The notes beneath the pieces were generated by a model. It was not told the origin of the DNA. It was given only the letters and a program-made list of their open reading frames with translations, and searched no databases. A stretch of 64,000 bases of DNA from positions 1 to 64,000 of the forward strand of contig NZ_JAIQZA010000014.1 in assembly GCF_020164485.1 (NCBI RefSeq). Reading direction: 5' to 3'. Shown piece by piece: positions 8,367 to 16,996 of the stretch; positions within the stretch are counted from its first letter, which is position 1; each line of letters opens with the position of its first letter. Position numbers and translations under genes: made by a program. Source of the DNA: Salegentibacter tibetensis (GTDB lineage: Bacteria > Bacteroidota > Bacteroidia > Flavobacteriales > Flavobacteriaceae).

Positions 8367-9245
8367 TTAAACCTTATTCCTTTTATGTGTTCGTCTAACA
8401 GCCTCTTCATTTTTATAATCTATCCACTTCTGGCCTTTTAGTTTCCGCATATAATTATCAAAATTACGCATCACCACCAGGTTATACACCGCTTTAGAAA
8501 AATTGGTGAGTGTTCTTGGTGTTGCCCTTAAACTCATAGAAAAACCGGGCGTTAGGTAAGTCATTTGATGCCAGTAACCTTCCGGCATATATAAAGCTTC
8601 GCCGTGGTTTAATTCAGCTACATAACCTTTGGCCTTTTTCAGCACAGGAAACTTTTCAAAGTCAGGATTATTAAAATCTATATCCTGCCGGGAAATCAAT
8701 GCGTGAGGAACTTTATAAAGATATTTTGTTTCAGAAGGCGGGTAAATTATACAGCGTTTTTTTCCGTGGAAATGAAAATGCAGGATATTGGCAAAATCAA
8801 TGTCGTAGTGCATAAACACTTTAGAATTCTCACCCCCAAAAAACAAAGTTGGCAGCTGCTTGAGAAAGCGAATTCCAAGATCCGGAAATTTAAAGTCTTT
8901 TTGTAAAACCGGCACTTCCTTTAATAAATGATAAAGAAAAATACGGTAATTGGTAGGTTTAGATTTCAGCAGATCTATATAATCTGCCATCTTCATCTCC
9001 GTGTGTGGTTCGTTAAATTTTAATTTTGAATTAATGGGGCGATCATCATAAAGCGGCACCACTTTATCTCCGGCAACCTCCTTAATATAATCTAAGTCCC
9101 ATTTTTGAGTAGCTGGCCAATCATCTACCAGATGCTCCAGCACCACAGGTTTTTGCGGCCGTACATAATTTTCCAAAAATTCCTTTTTAGAAATATTCTT
9201 CAGCCTTGGTACAGGTTCTAAATGTAAGCTTTCTCCGTTCTCCAT
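8367..9245 (-). CDS. Cupin-like (JmjC/Cupin_8) protein, copy 1
   Basis: 292 residues. The double-stranded beta-helix has an HxD iron motif in FMHYDIDFANILHFHF and a distal His in LYMPEGYWHQMTY; LKHG/LNHGEALYMP is typical of Cupin_8 proteins. Such proteins are Fe(II)/2-oxoglutarate dioxygenases hydroxylating proteins or small molecules; the substrate here is unknown. It is a diverged tandem copy of the next gene upstream, with which it overlaps by one base (TAATG), so both are translated from one message that probably starts at bioB. Confidence 0.8.
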   Translation of the reverse strand: MENGESLHLEPVPRLKNISKKEFLENYVRPQKPVVLEHLVDDWPATQKWDLDYIKEVAGDKVVPLYDDRPINSKLKFNEPHTEMKMADYIDLLKSKPTNYRIFLYHLLKEVPVLQKDFKFPDLGIRFLKQLPTLFFGGENSKVFMHYDIDFANILHFHFHGKKRCIIYPPSETKYLYKVPHALISRQDIDFNNPDFEKFPVLKKAKGYVAELNHGEALYMPEGYWHQMTYLTPGFSMSLRATPRTLTNFSKAVYNLVVMRNFDNYMRKLKGQKWIDYKNEEAVRRTHKRNKV

Positions 9246-10114
9246 TATTCAATTCCAGCACTTCTGTGCGTGTTTTCAATCGCTTTTCTATTCTTGTAAT
9301 CTATCCAATCCTGCCCCTTAATCTTACGCATTAAATTGTCATAATTTCGGGTAATAATCAAATTCTTAAGCACCTCGGCAATGCGTCCCGGTTTTTGAGG
9401 CAAAGATCTCAAGGTCATTGATAAACTGGCGGTCTCATATTTTATAAAATGCCACCATTTACTCGGAATATAAAGTGCCTCACCGTGTTTTAGCCGGGCT
9501 TGAAAACCCTTAGCTTTAGCTAGCACCGGATACTTTTCAAAATCTGGATCGTCCATATTTATTATCTCCATACTTACAATGGAATGTGGCACATGATACA
9601 AAAATTTTGTTTCTGAAGGAGGGTAAAGAATTACTCTTTTTTCGCCAACAAAATTAAAATGAAAATTATTGGCGAGATCCATATCATAATGCATTACAAC
9701 ACTACTCCCCTCACCACCTACAAACAACACAGGTAACTTTTTAAAGAATTTTACACCTAAATCGGGATACTGAAAATCATCAACTAATTCAGGGCAGTTC
9801 TGCAGTAGGTTAAAGAAAAACATTCTGAGATCTGTAGGGCCTTTTTCGAGGATATCTATGTATTCCCGCATAGGAATTTTCTTTGCGGGACCGTGGGAAC
9901 TTTGCCTTCCTTTTGCCGGTTTCCCGTCATAAAGTGGCACTATAACATCCCCGGCTTTTTCCCTGAAATAATCGAAATCCCATTTTTTAGTCGCCGGCCA
10001 GTCGGCAGAAAGCTCTTCAAAAACAACCGGTTTTTCGGGAATAAAATAGTCTTTCAAAAAATCTTCCTTTGAAAGTGTTTTAACCCGCGGTATGTCTTGC
10101 AGATTCAGTCTCAA
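9245..10114 (-). CDS. Cupin-like (JmjC/Cupin_8) protein, copy 2
   Basis: 289 residues, aligning end to end with its neighbour: same N-terminus (IPRVKTLSKEDFLKDY), same HYDMD iron motif, same HGEALYIPSKWWHF and the shared C-terminal MRKIKGQDWIDYKN. The putative 2-oxoglutarate oxygenase metal ligands are kept, so both copies look active. The only in-frame start is TTG at 10114. It lies 11 bases behind bioB, suggesting co-expression with biotin synthesis, though a functional link is not proven. Confidence 0.8.
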   Translation of the reverse strand: MRLNLQDIPRVKTLSKEDFLKDYFIPEKPVVFEELSADWPATKKWDFDYFREKAGDVIVPLYDGKPAKGRQSSHGPAKKIPMREYIDILEKGPTDLRMFFFNLLQNCPELVDDFQYPDLGVKFFKKLPVLFVGGEGSSVVMHYDMDLANNFHFNFVGEKRVILYPPSETKFLYHVPHSIVSMEIINMDDPDFEKYPVLAKAKGFQARLKHGEALYIPSKWWHFIKYETASLSMTLRSLPQKPGRIAEVLKNLIITRNYDNLMRKIKGQDWIDYKNRKAIENTHRSAGIE

Positions 10115-10125
10115 TATTTTGATTT

Positions 10126-11217
10126 TTATGTCTTGGCTTTCGACTTCTGCTGAGCCTCTAAATTACGTTCAATCTTATGCCCTGGCCTGGACCATTTGGG
10201 TTTTTCGCCTAAGTTCTGGTATTTAGATTCCTCGGCTGAAACACTCTCAGGTTGCTCTTTTTTCTCAAAAGCTTTTTGAGGATTCAAGCCTAAAGATTTA
10301 AACAATTCCATATCCTCACTTACATCGGGATTAGGAGTCGTTAGTAATTTATCTCCGGCAAAGATTGAATTTGCTCCGGCAAAGAAGCACATTGCCTGTC
10401 CTTCCCTGCTCATTTGCGTTCTTCCGGCAGAAAGTCTTACCTGGGTTTCCGGCATTACAATTCTGGCAGTTGCCACCATTCTTACCATTTCCCAGATAGA
10501 AACAGGCTCCTGCTCTTCCATTGGTGTTCCTTCAACAGGAACTAAAGCGTTGATTGGCACAGATTCCGGCTGCGGACTTAAAGTAGACAAAGCAACCAGC
10601 ATTCCTGCCCGGTCGTCTGTACTTTCTCCCATTCCTATAATTCCGCCGCTACAAACCGTTACATTAGTTTTTCTAACGTTCGCAATAGTATCTAATCTAT
10701 CCTGGTAACCACGGGTAGAAATCACTTCTTTATAATATTCTTCTGAAGAATCTAGATTATGGTTATAGGCATACAAACCGGCTTCCGCAAGTCGTTGTGC
10801 CTGGTTTTCGGTAATCATCCCAAGGGTACAACAAACTTCCATATCCAGTTTATTTATGGTTCTCACCATTTCCAAAACCGAATCGAATTCTTGTCCGTCT
10901 TTTACATTTCTCCAGGCCGCACCCATACAAACACGTGAACTTCCCGATGCTTTTGCGCGCAAGGCCTGGGCTTTCACCTGGTTTACACTCATAAGATCGT
11001 TGCCTTCCACATCGGTATGATATCGTGCTGCCTGCGGGCAATACCCGCAATCTTCGGGGCAACCGCCGGTTTTTATAGAAAGTAAAGTTGAAACCTGTAC
11101 CGTGTTAGGATCGTGATGTTCCCGGTGCACAGTGGCTGCTTCGTAAAGCAGTTCCATTAAAGGTTTGTTATATATTTCGAGGATTTCTTCTTTTGTCCAG
11201 TTATGTCTTGTAGCCAT
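10126..11217 (-). CDS. bioB: Biotin synthase BioB
   Basis: 363 residues. The radical-SAM CxxxCxxC motif is in GGCPEDCGYCPQAARY, and the conserved Cys-rich positions of the 2Fe-2S cluster and YNHNLDSS are present. It inserts sulfur into dethiobiotin in the last step of biotin synthesis. A C-terminal tail of about 40 residues, rich in Lys, Glu and Gln (KPKWSRPGHKIERN), extends past the TIM barrel. A TAnnTTTG element 17 bases before the ATG gives it its own promoter; the two cupin genes follow. Confidence 0.96.
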   Translation of the reverse strand: MATRHNWTKEEILEIYNKPLMELLYEAATVHREHHDPNTVQVSTLLSIKTGGCPEDCGYCPQAARYHTDVEGNDLMSVNQVKAQALRAKASGSSRVCMGAAWRNVKDGQEFDSVLEMVRTINKLDMEVCCTLGMITENQAQRLAEAGLYAYNHNLDSSEEYYKEVISTRGYQDRLDTIANVRKTNVTVCSGGIIGMGESTDDRAGMLVALSTLSPQPESVPINALVPVEGTPMEEQEPVSIWEMVRMVATARIVMPETQVRLSAGRTQMSREGQAMCFFAGANSIFAGDKLLTTPNPDVSEDMELFKSLGLNPQKAFEKKEQPESVSAEESKYQNLGEKPKWSRPGHKIERNLEAQQKSKAKT

Positions 11218-11234
11218 AAAAATAAATTTGAATT

Positions 11235-11242
11235 CAAAAATA
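11235..11242 (-). promoter_or_regulatory. -7 element before bioB
   Basis: On the minus strand the sequence reads TATTTTTG, 17 bases before the bioB ATG, so the leader would be very short. Confidence 0.55.
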
Positions 11243-11303
11243 AATAAAACTGCGCTTTAATAGGCCTTCAGCACAGAAAGTTTTCAAAGCTTTGTTAAAA
11301 GAC

Positions 11304-12461
11304 TTATTTCTTGCTTATTAATATCGTGACAGCGTTGCCACCAAAGCCTACGGCATTCACTAAAATATTCTCCAGTCTTGCCGGAGCTTCACTAATCTCT
11401 GAAAAAGGAACTTCTATAAATTCCTGATGTTGCAGCATTAACACAGCCAGCTCTAAATTTAATATCCCTGAAGCAGCAAATGTATGCCCGAGCTTCCATT
11501 TGTTGCTCGTCATCGCCGGTGTGTTTTCACCAAAAACAGCTTTTATAGCATTAACTTCTGATAGGTCACCTTTTAAAGTTCCCGGTGCGTGCATAACGAC
11601 AGCATCAATTTCTGACAGCTCTTTATCACCTATTGCCATTTTCATGGCTTTTTGTAGTGATTCCCCTTTTTCTGAAATGGAAACGCTGTGTTTTAAAGCT
11701 TCAGTAGCGTAGCCAATCCCCGAAATTCTAGCGATTGCTTCTTCTGAATTTTTATTCTGAAGTGCCAAAACCCCCGAAGCTTCTCCCAGGATCATAGAAT
11801 TTTGCTTTTTTTCCATATCCAAAGCGCGACACGGAAAATCGAGATCTTCTGAAGCATAGATTTTCATCGCTTTCATTTGGGCAATAGTAAATGGGGTTAG
11901 TGCGGCTTCGCTTCCACCCGCCAGAAATTTTTCGGTAAAACCGGCCTGCATCCAGGCAATCGCGTTTACAACGGCGTGCAACCCGGTTGAACAGGTTACG
12001 CTGTGGGAGAATTCAGGACCTACAGTTTGAAGGTCTTGTGAAACCCAGGAAGAAATATTCCCTAAAGTGGTTGACGGAGAAGCCTGAGTTGCCGCTTTCC
12101 CGGTTTCTATAAATTCTTTGTAATACTTTTCAAATAAGCCTGTGGCGCCACGCGAACTACCAATATTGATTCCAATATTTTTCTCGTTTTTCCAACCCGC
12201 ATCTTTAATAGCCTTTCTTGCTGAAAAAATTGCAAATAAAACCGAATCATCTAATTTTCTGTAATTAGAGTTCTCATTTCGAATGGCTTCAATAGGATTT
12301 CGCACTTCTTTTGGTAAAAAAGCCGCAAAAGTTTCCGTTTCACTAAATAGATGTTTGGTAATAAAGTGTCTCGGATTTTTATAATTGTTCCATATCTCTG
12401 TCGGGGATTGTCCCAGGGCAGAGATAGAACCAAGTGAACAAATAAAAACCGGTGATTTCAA
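11304..12461 (-). CDS. Beta-ketoacyl-ACP synthase-like protein of the biotin cluster
   Basis: 385 residues with a thiolase fold of the KAS I/II type. The catalytic Cys157 (SVTCSTGLHAV), His291 (VVMHAPGTLKGD) and His326 (KWKLGHTFAASG) are all present, so it should condense acyl-ACP with malonyl-ACP. Its first His motif, HAPGT, differs from the usual HGTGT. It sits between the SET gene and bioB. I infer a dedicated role in building the pimeloyl chain, as no bioC or bioH is in the window. The start is TTG: a stop lies a few codons upstream and a TAnnTTTG element is 18 bases before it. Confidence 0.85.
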   Translation of the reverse strand: MKSPVFICSLGSISALGQSPTEIWNNYKNPRHFITKHLFSETETFAAFLPKEVRNPIEAIRNENSNYRKLDDSVLFAIFSARKAIKDAGWKNEKNIGINIGSSRGATGLFEKYYKEFIETGKAATQASPSTTLGNISSWVSQDLQTVGPEFSHSVTCSTGLHAVVNAIAWMQAGFTEKFLAGGSEAALTPFTIAQMKAMKIYASEDLDFPCRALDMEKKQNSMILGEASGVLALQNKNSEEAIARISGIGYATEALKHSVSISEKGESLQKAMKMAIGDKELSEIDAVVMHAPGTLKGDLSEVNAIKAVFGENTPAMTSNKWKLGHTFAASGILNLELAVLMLQHQEFIEVPFSEISEAPARLENILVNAVGFGGNAVTILISKK

Positions 12462-12479
12462 AAGCGATTAATTTTTCAG

Positions 12480-12487
12480 CAAAAATA
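12480..12487 (-). promoter_or_regulatory. -7 element before the biotin-cluster ketoacyl synthase
   Basis: TATTTTTG on the minus strand, 18 bases before the TTG start. It supports the TTG as the true start and a separate transcript for the synthase. Confidence 0.5.
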
Positions 12488-12559
12488 CGGTCTGTAATAT
12501 CAATCACTAAATATTCAGCTAAAAAATATTGATTGAAATTGAACAAGATTTCAGGAAGT

Positions 12560-13144
12560 TTAACGCTGATAGTATAGATTCAAAATAGAATCCATTTCTT
12601 TCTCTCCTAAAAGAATCTTTTGCAGTTCTAACTGAATTCCTTCTGAAACAAGTTCTATAAGTGGCTGATAGACTTTTTCGACTTTTCGAATAGAATTTTG
12701 CAAAATCCCGTCCCATTCCTGGTGATAATTAACTAAATCGTCGGGATAAACCTTTGTCCTGGAAGTGTTTTCCTTGTAAGGTTCAAAAGCTTCGTCGAGG
12801 TTAAGGTATCCATAATCATCAGTTAGCTCTTCGCCAACTTCAATATCCCTTACTGCAATCTCAAAACCATAGGCTGTAGAGAAGCAATTGGAATTAAAAC
12901 TATGATTTACATATTTCGCCAAATCCCAGCAAAGCACCAAATCGCCAAAACGATTGCGAAAGGCATATTTTTCCAGCATTTGTAAACTTGTAGGATGAAG
13001 TTTTTCAATTTGGGAAGTATAAAAAACGTGATCTAAATCGTCCTGAACCCAGGTAATTGTGCCCTCAGGGATATTTTTGGTAGCCACCACGCCGTAACCC
13101 ACTTGTTCACTTATAAAGCGCAACTCGGTATCTGGATGCATCAT
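12560..13144 (-). CDS. SET domain-containing protein
   Basis: 194 residues. The SET hallmarks are visible: VGYGVVATKNIPEG near the N-terminus, the NHS motif in KYVNHSFNSNC, and GEELTDDYGYL near residue 115. SET proteins are S-adenosylmethionine-dependent lysine methyltransferases; bacterial targets are mostly unknown. No post-SET cysteine cluster is seen. It is 69 bases behind bioA and 98 before the ketoacyl synthase, so it is embedded in the biotin cluster. A role in biotin synthesis is not known to me; regulation by protein methylation is speculation. Confidence 0.8.
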   Translation of the reverse strand: MMHPDTELRFISEQVGYGVVATKNIPEGTITWVQDDLDHVFYTSQIEKLHPTSLQMLEKYAFRNRFGDLVLCWDLAKYVNHSFNSNCFSTAYGFEIAVRDIEVGEELTDDYGYLNLDEAFEPYKENTSRTKVYPDDLVNYHQEWDGILQNSIRKVEKVYQPLIELVSEGIQLELQKILLGEKEMDSILNLYYQR

Positions 13145-13213
13145 AATCGCAAAATTTTAATTCTAATGTAACCAATTAAAGCTTTGCTTTTAAGGCTCTT
13201 AAAAATTTTATTC

Positions 13214-14479
13214 CTAAAATTTATTCAGCAGGTCTTCAATAACAGTATAGATTTTATCCAATTCAGATTGGGATATAGTAAAAGGCGCGAGAATATAAAT
13301 AGTATTACCAAGCGGTCTTAGAAAAATACCATTATCCATAAAATATTTAAAAAGCTGATTTCTAAGATTGCCGTAGCGCTCCATTCTTACGTTTAAGTCA
13401 AAAGCATAGATCACGCCCAGCTGTCTACGATTGGTGACTTTTGGATGATCTTTAATTTTTTCGTCAAAAGCCCGGTGCGATTTAATTACCGACTTTATTT
13501 TCTGCTGAATATCTTCGGAAACCAGTAATTCTATTCCGGCAATTGCCGCAACACAGGCCGGTGGGTTCGCAGAGTAAGTATGACCGTGAAACAATCCTTT
13601 TGAGATATCTTCGTCATAAAAAGCATCATAAATTTTTTGCGAACAGGTAGTCAATCCCATTGGCAGCAAGCCGGCAGTCAGGGCTTTGGAAAGACACATC
13701 ACATCCGGTTTAATATCCATATAATCTGAAGCGAAATATTTCCCGGTTTTGCCGAAGCCGGTCATCACTTCATCGGCCACACATACAATATCATTTTCCT
13801 GGCAAATTTTAAGAATTTCGTTCAATCCGGCAGCATCGTGCATTTTCATTGCAGCAGCACCCTGCACTAATGGTTCGTAAATAAAACCGGCGATATTATT
13901 TTCTGAAATAAGGGTTTTTAAGTGCGAAATAACTTCTGAATTATTCTCCCCAAGTGGCACCGGAATTCTCACAACCTCTATAAAATGTTCTTCAAAAGCA
14001 CCATTATAAACCGAAAGTCCGGAAACCGACATTGCGCCAAAGGTATCCCCGTGAAAACCTTCTTCAAAAGCCAGCATCACGTTCCGATTATTGCCCTGGT
14101 TATGGTGATACTGCAAAGCCATTTTTATTCCGATTTCGGTAGCCGTGGAACCATTGTCATTAAAAAACAATTTCTGCTGGTTTCCCGGCAGAATCTTTAT
14201 CAGTTCTTCTGAGAGTTTTACCGCGGGTTCGTGGGTAAAACCGCTAAAAACCACCTGATCCAGGTTTTGCATTTGAGCGGCGACTTTCCCGGTAATAAAC
14301 TCATTGCAATGACCGTACATAGCCGTGTACCAGGAGGCAATGCCGTCTATATATTCACTGCCATCTTCAGCGTAGAGAATGCTTCCTTTTGCTTTTACGA
14401 TAGGTAAAGCTTCAGGGGACATTTTATGTTGGGTTAGCGGGTGCCAAAGGTGTTTTTGGTCGCGGGTGGTTAGATTCAT
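13214..14479 (-). CDS. bioA: Adenosylmethionine-8-amino-7-oxononanoate aminotransferase BioA
   Basis: 421 residues, a class III PLP aminotransferase. LWHPLTQHKM near the start is diagnostic of BioA, DEVMTGFGKTG carries the PLP-ring Asp, and Lys265 in CLSKALTAGLLPMG forms the Schiff base. It converts KAPA to DAPA using S-adenosylmethionine as amino donor. It lies 168 bases behind bioD, a gap filled with a repeat and a hairpin. Confidence 0.96.
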   Translation of the reverse strand: MNLTTRDQKHLWHPLTQHKMSPEALPIVKAKGSILYAEDGSEYIDGIASWYTAMYGHCNEFITGKVAAQMQNLDQVVFSGFTHEPAVKLSEELIKILPGNQQKLFFNDNGSTATEIGIKMALQYHHNQGNNRNVMLAFEEGFHGDTFGAMSVSGLSVYNGAFEEHFIEVVRIPVPLGENNSEVISHLKTLISENNIAGFIYEPLVQGAAAMKMHDAAGLNEILKICQENDIVCVADEVMTGFGKTGKYFASDYMDIKPDVMCLSKALTAGLLPMGLTTCSQKIYDAFYDEDISKGLFHGHTYSANPPACVAAIAGIELLVSEDIQQKIKSVIKSHRAFDEKIKDHPKVTNRRQLGVIYAFDLNVRMERYGNLRNQLFKYFMDNGIFLRPLGNTIYILAPFTISQSELDKIYTVIEDLLNKF

Positions 14480-14502
14480 TGTTTGTGTTATGAGGCTTTA
14501 AG

Positions 14503-14593
14503 CGTCATTGCGATCCCGATTAATATCGGGAGAAGCAATCTGCCAATTGGTGAAATTCGAGGTAGAGATTACTTCACTCCGTTCGTAATGACG
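14503..14593. repeat. Dispersed inverted-repeat element, type A (second copy)
   Basis: The element opens with GCGTCATTGCGATCCCGAT and closes with TTCGTAATGACG; its interior contains GAAGCAATCT and AGAGATTACTTC as imperfect complements and a short CCCGATTAATATCGGG hairpin. It resembles the copy at 8237-8347. It lies between bioD and bioA. Confidence 0.6.
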
Positions 14594-14611
14594 TTAATAT
14601 TTTATGCTTTA

Positions 14612-14644
14612 AAACCTCACAGGTTTTGAAAACCTGTGAGGTTT
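14612..14644. repeat. Perfect 16-bp hairpin, type B (CTCACAGGTTTT core)
   Basis: AAACCTCACAGGTTTT (14612-14627) is followed by one G and its exact complement (14629-14644). It ends 3 bases before the bioD stop codon complement at 14648. On the transcript it follows bioD directly and may dampen or end read-through into bioA. A related hairpin is at 53680-53708. Confidence 0.75.
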
Positions 14645-14647
14645 ATT

Positions 14648-15265
14648 CTATTTCAATTTTTCTTTAAAAATTTCAGCGTATTCTTTGACAACGTTTTGAT
14701 CAAAATAAGGCTCCTGTTCTATTCTTCCAAGAATGGGAACTCCGCTCATTTTTTCAATTATTGTTTCGGTAGATTTATTCTCTTCGCCGGAAAAAATTAT
14801 TCCGAAACAATTCAATCCGCGGGCTTTTAATGCTTCAATAGTTAGCAATGTATGATTAATACTTCCTAAATAATGACGGGAAACCAGGATTATCCGGTCT
14901 TCCGGCTGTATTAAATCAGCTATGGTCTCTTTATCGCTAATGGGAACCAGTAAACCTCCGGCCCCTTCAATCACAAGATTGTTCTTCGTCTTAGGAGGTT
15001 TTATTTTTTTTGAAGTGATCTTTACACCATCAATTTCGGCAGCGGCGTGCGGGCTCATTGGTGTTTTAAGTGCAAAGCTGTTTTTATGAAAAACGGTTTT
15101 CTTATTGGAAACCAATCTTTCCACTTTATGGCTATCAGAATTATCCAGATCGCCAGCCTGAATAGGCTTCCAGTAATCGGCTTCCAGTGCTTCGGTTAGA
15201 ATTGCTGAAACGATGGTTTTTCCAACTTCAGTTCCGATTCCGGTTACAAAATAAGTATGCTCCAT
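14648..15265 (-). CDS. bioD: Dethiobiotin synthase BioD
   Basis: 205 residues. The P-loop appears as TGIGTEVGKTIVSAIL, the DAPA-binding Lys is in YWKPIQAG, and VIEGAGGLLVPIS is the conserved switch region. It closes the ureido ring of dethiobiotin with CO2 and ATP. It lies between the DUF2007 gene and bioA. Slightly shorter than the E. coli enzyme but complete. Confidence 0.95.
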   Translation of the reverse strand: MEHTYFVTGIGTEVGKTIVSAILTEALEADYWKPIQAGDLDNSDSHKVERLVSNKKTVFHKNSFALKTPMSPHAAAEIDGVKITSKKIKPPKTKNNLVIEGAGGLLVPISDKETIADLIQPEDRIILVSRHYLGSINHTLLTIEALKARGLNCFGIIFSGEENKSTETIIEKMSGVPILGRIEQEPYFDQNVVKEYAEIFKEKLK

Positions 15266-15359
15266 TTTTTATAAATTCAACCCCATATTGGGAATTCTTC
15301 ACAGGTTTAAAGTAATCTTCCTGGAATATTGCCATTTTTTTGCGTCAACATCCTGCTGG

Positions 15360-15773
15360 TCATTTTAAAATAAATTTCTCTTCACAATTTTCGCAATGAT
15401 AATCGTATTTATAATGAATTGGCAGAGCGAAGGTGAGAAATGAAAATAGAAAAGCAAAGAAAGAACGCAAATCTTTAATATGAGTGTAAACTTTTACGCG
15501 ACTACTACTGCAGCTGGGACACTCCACTCTATTCCCCTCATCATCCAGGGAATAATTATGAATTTCGTTTAAAATTGCCCGGGCCTGCTCTTCATCATCT
15601 GCACGAACATTAAGTTTTATACCGCCAATTGCCTGACTTACCAATGGATCTGTATCAATAAGTACCTGATCTGCCAGAAATACCTCGATACCCTCAGATT
15701 GTAATTTCCCTTTTACAATTTGAGCTTCAGAAGAATACTGAAACCTGGCAACATTTACAAAAGTGTTTTTCAT
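15360..15773 (-). CDS. DUF2007 and zinc-ribbon membrane protein
   Basis: 137 residues. The N-terminal DUF2007 domain (about 1-70; FVNVARFQYSSEAQIVKGKL and IKLNVRADDEEQARAIL) resembles a small signal-transduction fold. It is followed by a zinc-ribbon-like CPSC pair, a hydrophobic segment (FFAFLFSFLTFALPI) and a second CENC pair. Its start codon overlaps the bioF stop by four bases (ATGA), so it is translationally coupled to bioF. Function unknown; being inside the biotin operon may be incidental. Confidence 0.75.
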   Translation of the reverse strand: MKNTFVNVARFQYSSEAQIVKGKLQSEGIEVFLADQVLIDTDPLVSQAIGGIKLNVRADDEEQARAILNEIHNYSLDDEGNRVECPSCSSSRVKVYTHIKDLRSFFAFLFSFLTFALPIHYKYDYHCENCEEKFILK

Positions 15774-16918
15774 GCCATTAATTTAGCGAGTTTTTTTAAA
15801 ACCTCGCTGATTTCATTTTCTGAATTGAAAGAATGCAGGCAAAATCTTAATCGTTCGCTTCCTTTTGAAACAGTTGGAGAAAGAATTGGTTTCACCTCAA
15901 AACCCCCTTTTCTCAAACTTTCTGCTACGTTTTTAACCTTTTCGTTACCGGGAATAATACAACTTTGAATCGCTGAATTACTATCTATAAAATCTCTTTG
16001 CAACCTGTTTTTCGTAATCTCATTCTTAAAAATCTGGATGTTATTCTTTAATTGCTCAATTTCACGAATTCCGATTTTAAATTCCCGATAAACTGCTAAA
16101 ATTGTAGCTACGGAATGTGGAGGTAAAGCGGTGGTATAAATAAGGCTCCGGGAAAAATTTACCAGGTAGTCTTTTAAACTTTTAGCTCCTAAAATTACCG
16201 CACCATGGCAGCCGGGCGCTTTTCCGAAGGTGTTTAGGCGGGCAAAAACTTTATTTTGCATCTCCAATTCCTGAACCAGGCCTTCTCCTTTTTCTCCGAA
16301 AATTCCGGTAGCGTGGGCTTCATCCACGATTAAAAAAGCGTCAAATTCTTCTGAAATTCCAGCCAACTCTTTTAACGGAGCCATATCGCCATCCATAGAA
16401 AAAACAGATTCGGTTACGATATAGACTTCGCTATTTTCAGGATTTAAAAGTTTTTTCAGTTTAATTTTAAGATCTTCAGCATTGTTATGATTAAACTTAT
16501 AAGCTTTTGCGTTACTCATAGAAATCCCATCCCGTATTGAGGCGTGGACGAGTTCATCATAGAAAATGAGATCCCCGCGTTTAGGAACTGAAGCGAAAAA
16601 ACCAATATTGGCATCGTAACCCGAATTAAAAATAAGAGCGGCTTCGGTTTGATGAAATTCAGCAAGAAAATTTTCGGCTAAATCATAAAGTTTATGATTT
16701 CCGGAAAGCAACCTGGAACCGGTGGAGCCATTCTGCAAAAGATTATTTTCTATTAGAATTTGATGGGTTTGCTGATAGATCTTTTTAGAAGAAGCCAACC
16801 CAAGGTAATCGTTGGACGAAAAATCTATAAGCGAAGAAGCTTTTTTTAAGCTTCGGAAAGCCTTCTCCTGCTTTCGCTTCTCTAAATTTTGGGCTAATTT
16901 TGAAGGTAGGCCTTGCAT
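15770..16918 (-). CDS. bioF: 8-amino-7-oxononanoate synthase BioF
   Basis: 382 residues, an alpha-oxoamine synthase. IDFSSNDYLGLA, the DEAHATGIFG motif (199 on) and the PLP lysine Lys233 (NTFGKAPGCHGA) are present. It joins pimeloyl-ACP or -CoA with alanine in the first step of biotin ring assembly. The usual S/T-L-G-K motif reads T-F-G-K. First gene of the leftward biotin cluster, 78 bases behind mnhG of the Mrp operon. Confidence 0.94.
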   Translation of the reverse strand: MQGLPSKLAQNLEKRKQEKAFRSLKKASSLIDFSSNDYLGLASSKKIYQQTHQILIENNLLQNGSTGSRLLSGNHKLYDLAENFLAEFHQTEAALIFNSGYDANIGFFASVPKRGDLIFYDELVHASIRDGISMSNAKAYKFNHNNAEDLKIKLKKLLNPENSEVYIVTESVFSMDGDMAPLKELAGISEEFDAFLIVDEAHATGIFGEKGEGLVQELEMQNKVFARLNTFGKAPGCHGAVILGAKSLKDYLVNFSRSLIYTTALPPHSVATILAVYREFKIGIREIEQLKNNIQIFKNEITKNRLQRDFIDSNSAIQSCIIPGNEKVKNVAESLRKGGFEVKPILSPTVSKGSERLRFCLHSFNSENEISEVLKKLAKLMA

Positions 16919-16996
16919 AAAATTACAACTTTAAGCAGCTAAAATTAAAGAAGAAAATAAAGGAAAAAGTATCAATAAAAATAATGAAGGGCAAGC

